From Silicimonas sp. (GTDB lineage: Bacteria; Pseudomonadota; Alphaproteobacteria; Rhodobacterales; Rhodobacteraceae), in NCBI GenBank assembly GCA_022820365.1, contig JAJEFO010000069.1, positions 1 to 56,158 on the forward strand: a DNA stretch of 56,158 nt, written 5' to 3'. Under the pieces are notes generated by a model that was not told the origin of the DNA, did not search any database, and saw only the letters and a program-made list of their open reading frames with translations. This document shows positions 7,888 through 16,445 of the stretch, piece by piece. Each line of letters starts with the position of its first letter. The first letter of the stretch is position 1. The translations under genes were made by a program, and so were the position numbers.

Positions 7888-8283
7888 TCAACAGCTCGGG
7901 CTAGATCGGTCATCTGCTTCCGCAGAGCGCCCACAACCGCTGTCCCGACACCAGGTGACCTGCCCTCTCTTTACCCAATAGTGAGCCTTGCAAGCGTTGC
8001 GCTGATGAATTGATGGCGACACCGTAGGGCGACCGAGCCAATCCTGAATGACATGCCACCTCGGCCGTCGGTTTGTTGACAATGGAAGCCGCATGATGTG
8101 ATCGCATGTCCCGGGACATGCCAATACCGCCCATTTCGGGTCCCGTTGGGGACCGACGATGAAGATATCACCGGGAGTGATCTCTTCAAGATAGGGCTGG
8201 ACATCGACATGCCGCAACCGCAGGGTGGGCACTTTGACGAGCCCCAACGCAACGAGGCCGCTTAGAAGAAGTGTCCGGATCAC
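7888..8283 (-). CDS. DUF6527-family protein of the ubiquitin-like operon
   Basis: A 131-residue protein translated directly behind the JAB-E1 gene (2-nt gap; GTG start). A hydrophobic N-terminal helix (LLLSGLVALGLV) precedes the conserved DUF6527 pattern: CPGTCDHIMRLPL, a RRPRW block, TVSPSIHQR, then ACKAHYWVKRG and VTWC. The paired Cys/His residues suggest metal binding. DUF6527 genes recur in bacterial Ubl/E1/E2 operons, where a processing or deconjugating role has been proposed; that is recalled knowledge, not checked. Its place as last gene supports membership of the conjugation operon. Confidence 0.75.
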   Translation of the reverse strand: MIRTLLLSGLVALGLVKVPTLRLRHVDVQPYLEEITPGDIFIVGPQRDPKWAVLACPGTCDHIMRLPLSTNRRPRWHVIQDWLGRPTVSPSIHQRNACKAHYWVKRGQVTWCRDSGCGRSAEADDRSSPSC

Positions 8284-8284
8284 G

Positions 8285-9676
8285 TTAGCTCACCCTGTCC
8301 AGGAAGGGCGTGACGTCGCCGGCACCCCAACTGTTGAATTCGCCGCAGATTGGGCACTCGGGATCAATTCTCGCACCAGTGCGCCGATCTTCAGGGACTT
8401 GAAAACGACGTAGTCGCTGGGTCAACGGACGGTCCTGGTGTCGAAATTCAACCAGCATTTGGATCATCTCTTCGATAGCCATTGTTGCCACCGACGTCGT
8501 CATGGAGATGAAGGCTGGTTCGGGATCGCCGCCACCGACGATGTAGCCTTCCTCTTGTTGCTTGGCGTAGGCCTCCGGGTCTCGTTGCGAGAGGTCCTCT
8601 TCTCGCGCGCGAACAGGATCCACGATATTTCGGCACAGAAGGCACGCCGCACCTGGGTATAGAAGGCTCACCCGACCGGTCATATCTCTGATGCGGGTGT
8701 CGCTCTTTTCGATTGCCAAACCGATATCGATAACTGGGATCTCATAGAAATAGGCAAACCGGTTCAGCAAGAGCCTCCCGGCGTGATCATCTGTACAGCA
8801 GAATATTAGATCGACTGAGCTCATCAGATCGCGATGGGCAGGATCAAGAATGTTGCCCTGAATGCCAATGACATCCGTGCCTAGGCCCAACGAATTGATA
8901 TGATTGGCAAGCACATCAGCCTTCGGACATCCGATGTCACCTGCGATGGAGCCATGCAAACGATGAAGGTTCGTTTCTTCGACGACGTCGGGGTCAATGA
9001 TGAGTGGCTGCCGCAAACCGGCTCTGGCGAGCATGATGGCCAAAGGAGACCCGGTACCGCCTGCTCCGACAATGAGCACGCGCAGACCACTAAGAGCTTC
9101 ATTGAATTCCTCGCCGAAAACCCGTGTTTGGCGGTCAAGGTCGTGACCTGTTTTTTTGCGATCTCTCGGTCTGCCCATCAGTCGCAGCAAAGGACCGGTG
9201 ATCGTGACCGGAGCTGGATGCACGGTGTTCGCTTCATTCCAGACTCTGGCCATGAGCTGTTCGCCGGGCAGCGCAAGTAAACTCACAAATTCCCCTTCCA
9301 CCCCATTTCGGTTTTTTGCTGCCAGGGAAAGAGCACTCTCGTTCTCGTCGTCGCGCGTAGAAAACGCCGCGTATCCGCTGGGGTGACCGTGAAGGAAGCC
9401 TGGCATCAGATCGCTGTCTCCCGAACGCTTCAAAATCGAAATGAAAGACGCAGTCTTCACGGTCAGATGTTTCGGCGATGAAGAGACGATGTCTCGCGCG
9501 CCAAATGGCACGATCTCTACTAATATGAAACGCCGTCGCGCCCTGCTGGTGACCGGATCACGCTTGATGGAGGCGGTACTGAACAATGCCCAGGCACCTG
9601 CCTCGTTCTCACGATCGAAGGCCGCGCCGGTCACTGCGTCCAAAAGGCGATGGGGAATGATTATGTCGTAATCCAT
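8285..9676 (-). CDS. JAB (JAMM) peptidase - ThiF/E1 fusion
   Basis: 463 residues. The N-terminal JAB domain (about 1-160) has the textbook JAMM set: E25, H96-x-H98-P, S106, D109 (HGHP-x6-S-x2-D). The C-terminal ThiF/MoeB/E1 adenylation domain (about 185-450) has GAGGTG at 204-209, D228, N236, R239, K252 and a CTDD at 294-297. Two CxxC pairs (C345/C348, C441/C444) can hold a structural zinc. It should activate the C-terminus of a ubiquitin-like protein and also cleave Ubl conjugates or precursors. The ATG at 9676 overlaps the upstream stop (TAATG) with a strong AGGAGG, so the longer open frame to 9850 is not used. Confidence 0.88.
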   Translation of the reverse strand: MDYDIIIPHRLLDAVTGAAFDRENEAGAWALFSTASIKRDPVTSRARRRFILVEIVPFGARDIVSSSPKHLTVKTASFISILKRSGDSDLMPGFLHGHPSGYAAFSTRDDENESALSLAAKNRNGVEGEFVSLLALPGEQLMARVWNEANTVHPAPVTITGPLLRLMGRPRDRKKTGHDLDRQTRVFGEEFNEALSGLRVLIVGAGGTGSPLAIMLARAGLRQPLIIDPDVVEETNLHRLHGSIAGDIGCPKADVLANHINSLGLGTDVIGIQGNILDPAHRDLMSSVDLIFCCTDDHAGRLLLNRFAYFYEIPVIDIGLAIEKSDTRIRDMTGRVSLLYPGAACLLCRNIVDPVRAREEDLSQRDPEAYAKQQEEGYIVGGGDPEPAFISMTTSVATMAIEEMIQMLVEFRHQDRPLTQRLRRFQVPEDRRTGARIDPECPICGEFNSWGAGDVTPFLDRVS

Positions 9677-10578
9677 TACACCACCTCCTGTAAGGCACGT
9701 TCGACACGCTTGATCATTGTCCAGATGCCGTCTTTGCCCGGACGCCATTGCGTGTTGTGGCGAGACCAGCGCTGCCACGTGAGATTGGAGAAGTTCTGGG
9801 GGACATCCGCGCATTTCGGTAAGGCGCCGCTGGACTTCAAACGAAGCCAAGGGTGGCAGTAAAACATGTCGGGAGGGGCGTCAGGATATCCGGCTGGCAT
9901 CAGGATCAGTATGTCAGTCGCCTCGGTGTCAAAGCCTCCATCGGGCAGCGCGAAGTCTTTGAGAACAAGTCCCACCTGGTCCCCATCGCGGACCTCGAGA
10001 AACTCGACGGTTCCCGACTTGAGGTAATGCTGGTCGCGACGGGGCAATGCCCCGCCGCTGATAACATCTCCGGCCGTGGTCTGCTCGATCACGGTAAAGA
10101 AGCGCTCGAGGCCTTCCTCGCTGAGATCGATCAATTGATCGTTGGACACGGGCAGGTCATCGCCCCCGCGTACTTCGCGCCAGAGCGCATAGGTTGCGGG
10201 GTCCACGCCTGCGATCTGCTTGAGCTTCAATCCTGTGATCAGTTTGGCCCCCCATTCGATCCGCTGACCATCAATCTCGAAACGATAGGATGCAGAACTT
10301 TCAAAGGTCAGAAACCGCTCCGCACCAGGTCGCGTAAGATCGACAATTTCATCGAGACGAATTTCCTCAAACCCTCCGCCGCGGAGAACGAGGAAGATCA
10401 GATAGGCATCAACCGGCTTTTGGTCGGTCAGCGCGATAAGTTGCCGCCCGGTTGGCTTGGGATCGTCGATGCGGTAGCGCTCATCGTCAATACGGACGCG
10501 GAAGCGCGTTGCGGAAGGCTGATGTCCGCCTTCAAGAGCGCACTGCTCGAGGTCGATGTATGTGTTGCCGTCAGTCAT
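9676..10578 (-). CDS. Tandem ubiquitin-like domains fused to an E2-like domain
   Basis: 300 residues. Two multiubiquitin-type beta-grasp repeats are visible, about 24-92 (FRVRIDDERYRIDDPKPTGR ... DEIVDLTRPGAERF) and about 96-164 (YRFEIDGQRIEWGAKLITGL ... IDLSEEGLERF). The rest (about 178-300) matches prokaryotic E2 family E: GYPDAPPDMFY, then W-Q-R-W-S-R-H and WRPGKDGIWTMIKRVERAL. Candidate reactive cysteines are C241 and C256. The Ubl repeats are internal, so there is no free diglycine tail. First gene of the minus-strand operon, divergent from the sigma-like gene; SD aaggat. Confidence 0.85.
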   Translation of the reverse strand: MTDGNTYIDLEQCALEGGHQPSATRFRVRIDDERYRIDDPKPTGRQLIALTDQKPVDAYLIFLVLRGGGFEEIRLDEIVDLTRPGAERFLTFESSASYRFEIDGQRIEWGAKLITGLKLKQIAGVDPATYALWREVRGGDDLPVSNDQLIDLSEEGLERFFTVIEQTTAGDVISGGALPRRDQHYLKSGTVEFLEVRDGDQVGLVLKDFALPDGGFDTEATDILILMPAGYPDAPPDMFYCHPWLRLKSSGALPKCADVPQNFSNLTWQRWSRHNTQWRPGKDGIWTMIKRVERALQEVV

Positions 10579-10738
10579 TGGTGTATCCTTTTCAGATGTC
10601 GTGGCGATTTCCGCTCACGCCACAAAAGGCTCTTTTTCGTCTTCGATTCCGACGCGGAGAAAATATTTTTTCGACGTGTCCGAATTGGCGCCTCGCAAGC
10701 GCCTTATGGAAAGTCCCACTAACAAGGAGGGCTGTGCA
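10579..10738. promoter_or_regulatory. Divergent control region between conjugation operon and sigma/ImmA triad
   Basis: 160 bp between the two first genes. It holds a dyad GTGGCG-N11-CGCCAC (10601-10623) close to the Ubl-E2 start, a second dyad GGCGC-N7-GCGCC (10687-10703) close to the triad, and an A/T tract near 10658-10672. An AAGGAGG at 10724-10730 serves the triad. No clear sigma-70 -35/-10 pair was assigned, which would fit use of the adjacent sigma-like factor. Confidence 0.5.
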
Positions 10739-11338
10739 TTGGGCGTGATTGAGCCTGTTGACAGCAAGGAGACGGCAGGACTCCGTGACGAGCTTGGCGC
10801 GTTGAGCGACATCGACAAGCACCGCTTGTTGAAGATCGCGCGAACCTATGCGGCCGTCGCCAGAGATCTTGAACCTGAGGATTTGCTTCAGGAAGCAATG
10901 ATGAAGTCGCTTGAAGAGAATCCTCACGAACGACGAAGGTGCCCAAAGGATCTCAATTTGATCACTTTCCTTGCCGGCGTTATGCGGTCACTCGCCAGTA
11001 ACCGGGTGGAATGGCGCAAGCGACGGAAAGAGGCCGAAGCCGCGGAAGTCCTACACGCGAACTACTCCCTTCTCGCTGCGATCACCGCTGACGAGGCATC
11101 CCGGACGCCGGAAGAGAGCATTTTGCATGCGGAGCATGAGGCTGCCTTTCACGCCTTCCTCGAGGAGCAATGCAAGGGTTGCGAAAAAACCCACCTCGTG
11201 TTGCTCGGTGGGTTTGACGGCCTGCGCGGTCAAGACCTGTGTGACTTCGCTGGCGTGACAAAAATGGAGCTAGCGACGATTCATCGACGGATCGCCAGGA
11301 TGATGAATCGTTTCAAGAAAGAACGGAGCCTATCATGA
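10739..11338 (+). CDS. Sigma-70/ECF-like RNA polymerase sigma factor
   Basis: 199 residues from the TTG at 10739, chosen because AAGGAGG ends 8 nt upstream; an in-frame ATG at 10706 lies before that SD. The region-2-like part reads LLKIARTYAAVARDLEPEDLLQEAMMKSLEE. A charged middle contains RKRRKEAEAAE. The region-4-like helix-turn-helix at the end is LRGQDLCDFAGVTKMELATIHRRIARMMNRFKK. It is divergent from the Ubl operon and coupled by ATGA to a small protein and then an ImmA/IrrE peptidase. Inference: it controls one or both divergent operons. Confidence 0.7.
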   Translation: MGVIEPVDSKETAGLRDELGALSDIDKHRLLKIARTYAAVARDLEPEDLLQEAMMKSLEENPHERRRCPKDLNLITFLAGVMRSLASNRVEWRKRRKEAEAAEVLHANYSLLAAITADEASRTPEESILHAEHEAAFHAFLEEQCKGCEKTHLVLLGGFDGLRGQDLCDFAGVTKMELATIHRRIARMMNRFKKERSLS

Positions 11339-11754
11339 CGACCAGATCCAAACACGAAGAACTGTTCGATTTAGCGGATAACGTCGTCGATGCAATCCGC
11401 GCCAAGACCGACGAGGACATCCTCGCCGAACTCGATGAGGATGGAATTACTGCTGAAGATGCGGGACGTGCATTCGACAGTCTTCTTGACAGCGCTGAAT
11501 TGAAAGCCGGACGAAAAGCCTTCGCCCTCGCGCGAGAAGAAATGGTAGCGGATCGCCGCTCGACGTCTCGCGGCCGGTATGTGAGTGCAGAGGAAGCACG
11601 TGCTCATGTCGCACGGATTGCGCGGCAACAACCGAACCTAACGCAGGCGGCTCGCAACGCATGTTCTGTCCCAATGTCTGACCAGGAAGTACTCGACCTT
11701 CTAGGCGATTTTCGCGAGCTCGGCGTCGAGCTGCCCGGAGGCGGCGATCCATGA
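11335..11754 (+). CDS. Small acidic hypothetical protein between sigma-like and ImmA/IrrE genes
   Basis: 139 residues, starting in a 4-bp overlap with the sigma-like gene and ending in a 4-bp overlap with the peptidase gene. The N-terminal half is strongly acidic and helical (DNVVDAIRAKTDEDILAELD). The middle has basic residues (VADRRSTSRGRYVSAEEAR), followed by a helical region. No family recognised. The position between a sigma factor and a protease suggests an anti-sigma or adaptor that the peptidase cleaves; nothing in the sequence proves it. Confidence 0.65.
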   Translation: MTTRSKHEELFDLADNVVDAIRAKTDEDILAELDEDGITAEDAGRAFDSLLDSAELKAGRKAFALAREEMVADRRSTSRGRYVSAEEARAHVARIARQQPNLTQAARNACSVPMSDQEVLDLLGDFRELGVELPGGGDP

Positions 11755-12554
11755 AAGCGCTATCCCTCGCGGAACAACACCTTCTTCGATACGGCATCAC
11801 AGAACCGGGGCAAATCGACCTCGACACCATCGCGTGGACGATGGGGGCGAAGGTGCGATTCCGGCGTCTCGAGAGTTGCGAGGCGAAGATCACTGGTGTC
11901 CAGAACAAAGCGATCATCACAGTCGATGACCGCTTTGGGGTAAGGCGCGCCCGGTTCTCGCTCGCGCACGAGATCGGGCACTGGGAGAAGCACCGGAACC
12001 AGATATTAGCTTGCGCAAAACAAGACATCGGCTCAGTCAATGGGAAAGCGAAAGCCAAGGAACGGGAAGCAGACCGCTACGCTGCTGAGTTGATTTTGCC
12101 GCGCTTCATGTTCGTTCCTCGGCTAAAGGCATTCCGAAAGCCGTCCTTCGCGGCAATCGACGAGTTGGCTGCTGCCTTCGATGTCAGCCGCAAAGCCACC
12201 GCGCTTCGCTTTGCCGATCTAAGCCAGATGGAGGTCATGTTGATCTGTTTTGGCCCGCATGGGCGGAAATGGTTCCGCGGCTCGTCGTCCTGGCCGGACA
12301 ATTGGATGCCCAAGAGAGGCCATGACCCTGACAACGGTGTCATGGAGCTGTTGTTCGGCAAGAAGAATGAAGCGAAGCGACCGCATCTGCACCCTGCAAG
12401 TGCCTTCTTTGGCCACTACAAAGCTAAAAGATACAACGTCTATGCGCACTCAGTGGTTTCCCGGTCCGATCACGAGAACCGGGAAGTCATGACTCTCGTC
12501 TTTCCTGAAACCGCCGACATGTTCCTGTCATCAGATGCGCACAGTCGCTGGTAA
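11751..12554 (+). CDS. ImmA/IrrE-family metallopeptidase
   Basis: 267 residues. The zinc-peptidase motif HEIGH lies in RFSLAHEIGHWEKH, followed by EREADRYAAELILP, which supplies the third ligand as in ImmA/IrrE (DUF955). The C-terminal about 120 residues form an additional domain with many aromatic and His residues. Family members cleave repressors or regulators upon damage or phage signals (ImmA, IrrE, CapP). Here it is the last gene of the sigma-like / small protein / peptidase triad. Likely role: signal-dependent proteolysis that switches the adjacent operons. Confidence 0.85.
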   Translation: MKALSLAEQHLLRYGITEPGQIDLDTIAWTMGAKVRFRRLESCEAKITGVQNKAIITVDDRFGVRRARFSLAHEIGHWEKHRNQILACAKQDIGSVNGKAKAKEREADRYAAELILPRFMFVPRLKAFRKPSFAAIDELAAAFDVSRKATALRFADLSQMEVMLICFGPHGRKWFRGSSSWPDNWMPKRGHDPDNGVMELLFGKKNEAKRPHLHPASAFFGHYKAKRYNVYAHSVVSRSDHENREVMTLVFPETADMFLSSDAHSRW

Positions 12555-12697
12555 GTCACATCGTCGTAATGGCCATGATGCTACCGGAATCGACCCCAAT
12601 TCAGATGAGGCTGCGAGGTTGACTTGTCTGGACTTCACCTGAGGACCGTTTCTCTGTACGAACACCGCACGTCCACAGTGCTGAATATTGATCTGCA

Positions 12698-12705
12698 CCA
12701 ATAGG
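12698..12705 (+). repeat. Flanking direct repeat, left copy
   Basis: CCAATAGG here and at 16482-16489. The last two bases overlap the inverted repeat as defined above. Probable target-site duplication, possibly enlarged by chance matches. Confidence 0.5.
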
Positions 12706-12741
12706 CCCCATCGGAAGGTTTCTTCGTAGAACCACGCTAAG
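12704..12741 (+). repeat. Tn3 left inverted repeat (38 bp)
   Basis: Begins GGCCCCATCGG and ends CGCTAAG, the inner end expected for Tn3-family repeats. It matches the reverse complement of 16446-16483 at 37 of 38 positions. The tnpA stop codon (12739-12737) lies inside it. Confidence 0.88.
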
Positions 12742-15715
12742 GGAGAACAATTGGCGAACTATACTGCGCACTCCCATCTCTGGTGGACCTGATGTGCAAT
12801 GGCCGTGCAATTTTGCGCTCTGCGGCCCCGGAATGCCAGTCGAAGTCGCCGGACAGGATGATGTGCTCCCATCCGAGCGGCGATGTGTGCGGCAGGAGAG
12901 CCTGGTCGTGCAGCGGACTGGTCCGGGCGAGATGGCTGGCCGCTTTGTCCATGTAGATCGTGTTCCAGAACGTGATGGCGGCGATGACGAGGTTGAGCGC
13001 CATGGCGCGTTTCTGTTGGCCCGCGTCGGAGCGATCGTGGATGCGCCCTTGTGAGTGTGCAAATACGGCCCTGGCCAGTGAGTGGCGCGCTTCGCCCTTG
13101 TTGAGACCTGCGTGGCATTCCATGCGCAGATCGGCGTTCTCGATCCAGTCGAGCATGAAGAGCGTGCGTTCGATCCGGCCGATTTCACCGAGGGCAAGAT
13201 ACAGCCGGTTCTGTTGCCGGTACGCCCCAAGCTTGCGCAGGATTTCGGACGGTTTCAGGGACTTGTCCCGAATGCTGGCCGCGAGCCGCATGATGTCGCC
13301 CCAATGCTGCCGGATCACCTCTTCGTTGATCGGCTTGCCGATTATGGGCGACAAAGTCGCCCACGTCTTCGCGGTTCCGAAGCAGGTCAATCGCCGATCG
13401 GGGAAGTCGCGCAATCGCGGCGCGAAGCTCATCCCCAACAGGTGGAACAGGGCAAAGACGTGGTCCGACACGCCGCCGGTATCTGTGTAATGGACGAGGG
13501 GGTCAAAGCTGGCTGGATTTCCCAGGAGACCATCGAGCACAAAGGGTGCCTCGCCTGCCGTCGCTCCGATCACACTGGAATGGAACGATCCGTATTGGCC
13601 GGACAGGAAGGAGTAGATCTTCAGCCCGGGGTCTGGCCCGTATTTGGCGTTGATGTCCCCGCTGCCCCGGTTGGCGGAGAAGAACTGGCCGTCCGACGAG
13701 CTGTGTTCGGCCACGCCCCAGTGCTGCGCAAAGGAAAGGCCATGATGAGCGTCTACAATGCGGCCCAACGCATCGGCGAACGTCTCTGGCCGCAGGTACC
13801 ATATCTGCGCCCAGGTCAGTTGCGCATGACTGACACGCGATGAGGCATAGGCCATCCGCTCAAGCCCGAGATTGGTCGCCCCGGCCAGGATCGTGGCCAA
13901 GACGGCAGCAGGCTCATCGTGATGCTTGCCAGACCGCAGGTCGGTGAAGGCGTCGAGGAACCCCGTCTGCGCATTCACCTCCCAAAGCAACTCCGTGATG
14001 CGGATACGTGGCATCACGGCGTCAATCGCCCGCTCCAGGCGCACCGCGGCGGGGGGCGTCACCGCGTCATGTGGCGTGATCTTCAGTCGCCCGCGCTCAA
14101 TCCGGACACCGGCGAGGGCGTTGCGTTTCAAGGCGTGGTCCACTTGGTCAAGGCGTTTCGCCAGCGTGGCCCGGCGATCAGCCAGCCAGAACTCCGGACT
14201 GGTCTCGAAGCCAGCGTCCCGCATGACGGCTTCGGCATTGCCTCGGGGCATGAGATAGCTGTCGAAACGGCGATACTCACGGCTGCCATCGACCCAGACA
14301 TCCCCGGCGCGCAAACGGTCTCGCAAGGTGGAGACAACGGCGGTTTCGTAAACGCGCCGCTTCGGCTGACCGTCCTGAACGATCAGCGACCGCCAGTGCC
14401 TGGCGGCGAACGGCATGGGCGGATCATCCGGCAACTTGCGCTTGCCGGTCTGGTTCTGGTCGCGCAACAAGGCAATCGCGTCCTTGAGCTCATCCCCCGC
14501 ATCGGTGGCATTGAACTGGAAGGCTTCAAGAAAGGCAGGAGCGAACTTGCGCATGTAGGCATAGCGCTCAGCTGCCAGGGAAAGCGGGTCACTGGTGGCC
14601 AGTTCCCCGAAGCCGGCGATTTCATCTCGGGTGCCCAAGAGCTTGTCCCAACCGATTTCCGCATCAAGCGCAGCAAAGGGATCCTGCCCCAATTCCTGGG
14701 CACGGGCCATGGCATCAATGGTGGAGCCGAAGAGCTGCATCAGCTTGCCGACCCGTGCCTTGCCCATACGCCAAACCTCCTCCTGGCGGTTGCGGGATCT
14801 TGAGTACAGCTGGCCGGTCAGCCGCTCGAACATGGCGATGGCCGCGTCGGTGATCGTGATGGACAAACCCGTCATCTGTGCTGCCAGCGTTGCTATCCGC
14901 CGCCGCTCACCAAAGTCGTTCAGCAAACTCACGGGTGCCACGGCGCCTTCGCGCGCGAACTTGAGCAGCCGGTCCGGGTGAAGGCCCTGCCCAAGGTCTG
15001 GCGGCAAGTCTAATGATCGCAGATACTTCAGACGGTCCAGAAGCGCGGTCATGCTGGTGGGGCTCGTCGAATGCGGAAAGCCGCGCAACCAGGTGAGCCG
15101 CGTTTGCCCAACGGATGGGTCGTTCACCAGAAGCCTCTGCAGCCTGCCGCGCCGTTCCGGTGACAGGGCGTCGAACAGCGCGGCGGCGGCCTCCCGCCGC
15201 GCGCGTGCGCGGCCCTTCAAGGCGAGGCGCTCGATTGTGTTGGCGCTCGGCAACACCAGACGGTGCCTTCGCAGTTCCGCAATGAGCATCTCGACAATCC
15301 TGACGCCGTGATCCGTCGCGAATGCAGCCCTCGTGGCAGTGTCTTCTGCCTGCTGCACATGCTCCGGCCCGAAGGAAGACAGCCCCAAATGATGCATCGC
15401 GAGGGCATGGTGTTCGTGCCGGGTGTTTCGCCTGGCGGCATAGTCGTCGAGAGAACACGCATCGACCTGAAGTTGCCCTGCAAGCCAGGTGATCAATTCA
15501 GCGGGCGGCATGAGGTCTTCGCTCCACCCCAGGCCAGGGTGGCGCAGCAGGGCAATATGCACCGCAAGCCCAATGTGGTTTTCGGCGCGACGCCGGGTGC
15601 GGATCAAGTCAATGTCATCTCCGCTCAGCAGATAGTGACGGATCAAGGCTTCAGAATCCGTCGGCACCCCGAACAGTTCCGCATGCGCGCGGGAGGAAAG
15701 AAGTCTGCGAGCCAT
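12737..15715 (-). CDS. tnpA: Tn3-family transposase
   Basis: 992 residues, normal for TnpA of this family (about 950-1000). The N-terminus (RLLSSRAHAELFGVPTD) and the conserved C-terminal blocks (LNLVIAAITFWNTIYMDKAA, then SPLGWEHIILSGDFDW) are diagnostic. The central and C-terminal parts carry the RNase-H-like DDE core. It starts at the ATG at 15715 and reads away from tnpR. The stop codon lies in the left inverted repeat. The frame is intact, so transposition may still be possible. Confidence 0.93.
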   Translation of the reverse strand: MARRLLSSRAHAELFGVPTDSEALIRHYLLSGDDIDLIRTRRRAENHIGLAVHIALLRHPGLGWSEDLMPPAELITWLAGQLQVDACSLDDYAARRNTRHEHHALAMHHLGLSSFGPEHVQQAEDTATRAAFATDHGVRIVEMLIAELRRHRLVLPSANTIERLALKGRARARREAAAALFDALSPERRGRLQRLLVNDPSVGQTRLTWLRGFPHSTSPTSMTALLDRLKYLRSLDLPPDLGQGLHPDRLLKFAREGAVAPVSLLNDFGERRRIATLAAQMTGLSITITDAAIAMFERLTGQLYSRSRNRQEEVWRMGKARVGKLMQLFGSTIDAMARAQELGQDPFAALDAEIGWDKLLGTRDEIAGFGELATSDPLSLAAERYAYMRKFAPAFLEAFQFNATDAGDELKDAIALLRDQNQTGKRKLPDDPPMPFAARHWRSLIVQDGQPKRRVYETAVVSTLRDRLRAGDVWVDGSREYRRFDSYLMPRGNAEAVMRDAGFETSPEFWLADRRATLAKRLDQVDHALKRNALAGVRIERGRLKITPHDAVTPPAAVRLERAIDAVMPRIRITELLWEVNAQTGFLDAFTDLRSGKHHDEPAAVLATILAGATNLGLERMAYASSRVSHAQLTWAQIWYLRPETFADALGRIVDAHHGLSFAQHWGVAEHSSSDGQFFSANRGSGDINAKYGPDPGLKIYSFLSGQYGSFHSSVIGATAGEAPFVLDGLLGNPASFDPLVHYTDTGGVSDHVFALFHLLGMSFAPRLRDFPDRRLTCFGTAKTWATLSPIIGKPINEEVIRQHWGDIMRLAASIRDKSLKPSEILRKLGAYRQQNRLYLALGEIGRIERTLFMLDWIENADLRMECHAGLNKGEARHSLARAVFAHSQGRIHDRSDAGQQKRAMALNLVIAAITFWNTIYMDKAASHLARTSPLHDQALLPHTSPLGWEHIILSGDFDWHSGAAERKIARPLHIRSTRDGSAQYSSPIVLP

Positions 15716-15855
15716 AAGGTGTCCTCAAAACGTTGTTGCAAGTTTGAAGACGCCCAATATTATAGAGACCAATAAAAAGACAGATTTGCCGCTCTAATCC
15801 AAGCTTAGAGAGGCGACAGGCAATCAGGCCATAAAACGGTCGTTTTGGAGACGCC
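15716..15855. promoter_or_regulatory. Probable res site and divergent tnpA/tnpR promoters
   Basis: 140 bp between the two divergent genes of the Tn3 element, A/T-richer than its flanks, with a short dyad AAAACG-GT-CGTTTT near 15833-15846. Tn3-type res sites normally occupy this place. The three resolvase subsites were not individually resolved. Confidence 0.55.
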
Positions 15856-16422
15856 ATGACCCGAACGGGAGACATTCTCGGATACGCAAGGGTCTCAACC
15901 GTCGATCAGGATCTGTCCGGCCAGAAGGACCGATTGCTGCAGCACGGCGCGGTACGCGTGTTCGAGGACGTCATCTCAGGCAAGACGTTCAACCGACCCG
16001 GCCTGGCTGCCCTGCTCGAACAGGCCCGCCCCAACGATTCGCTCGCCGTCATCCGGCTCGATCGCCTGGGCCGGTCGCTCAGAGAATTGCTGGAAACGGT
16101 CGATGACCTCAACGCGAGAAAGATCAACCTGATCAGCCTGGAGGAGCGGATCGACACGACGTCCGCCGCAGGTGAGCTGGTGTTCCATGTCTTCGGCGCC
16201 ATTGCGCATTTCGAGCGTCGCCTGATCTCCGAGCGCACAAAAGACGGACTGATCAACGCACGAAGGCATGGTCGCGCCCCTGGGCGACCGCCATTGCCGC
16301 CCGAGACAGTCTCAGCTCTCCAAGACCTCGTCGGTGCTGGAAAATCCGTCTCACAAGCCGCCAAGCATCTCGGCATAGGCAGATCAACAGCTTACAAGGC
16401 GATCAGGAACGCGACGCACTAA
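15856..16422 (+). CDS. tnpR: Serine resolvase of the Tn3 element
   Basis: 188 residues, the usual resolvase length. Catalytic serine in GYARVSTVDQD (about residue 14), RLDRLGRS and the ERRLISERTKDGL helix of the recombinase core. The C-terminal HTH is SVSQAAKHLGIGRSTAYKAI. It resolves cointegrates at res and probably represses tnpA and itself. Divergent from tnpA, and it ends about 24 bp inside the right inverted repeat. Confidence 0.92.
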   Translation: MTRTGDILGYARVSTVDQDLSGQKDRLLQHGAVRVFEDVISGKTFNRPGLAALLEQARPNDSLAVIRLDRLGRSLRELLETVDDLNARKINLISLEERIDTTSAAGELVFHVFGAIAHFERRLISERTKDGLINARRHGRAPGRPPLPPETVSALQDLVGAGKSVSQAAKHLGIGRSTAYKAIRNATH

Positions 16423-16445
16423 CCCGCTGCCCCTATTCGTTCTCC

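Noticed and set aside
9853-10722. 289-codon plus-strand ORF opposite the Ubl-E2 gene
   Set aside because: Shadow frame; the minus-strand product has two Ubl repeats and an E2 domain with coupled start and stop.
13919-14803. 294-codon plus-strand ORF inside the Tn3 element, considered as passenger gene
   Set aside because: Antisense to tnpA, which is intact and of normal length; product has no domain character.
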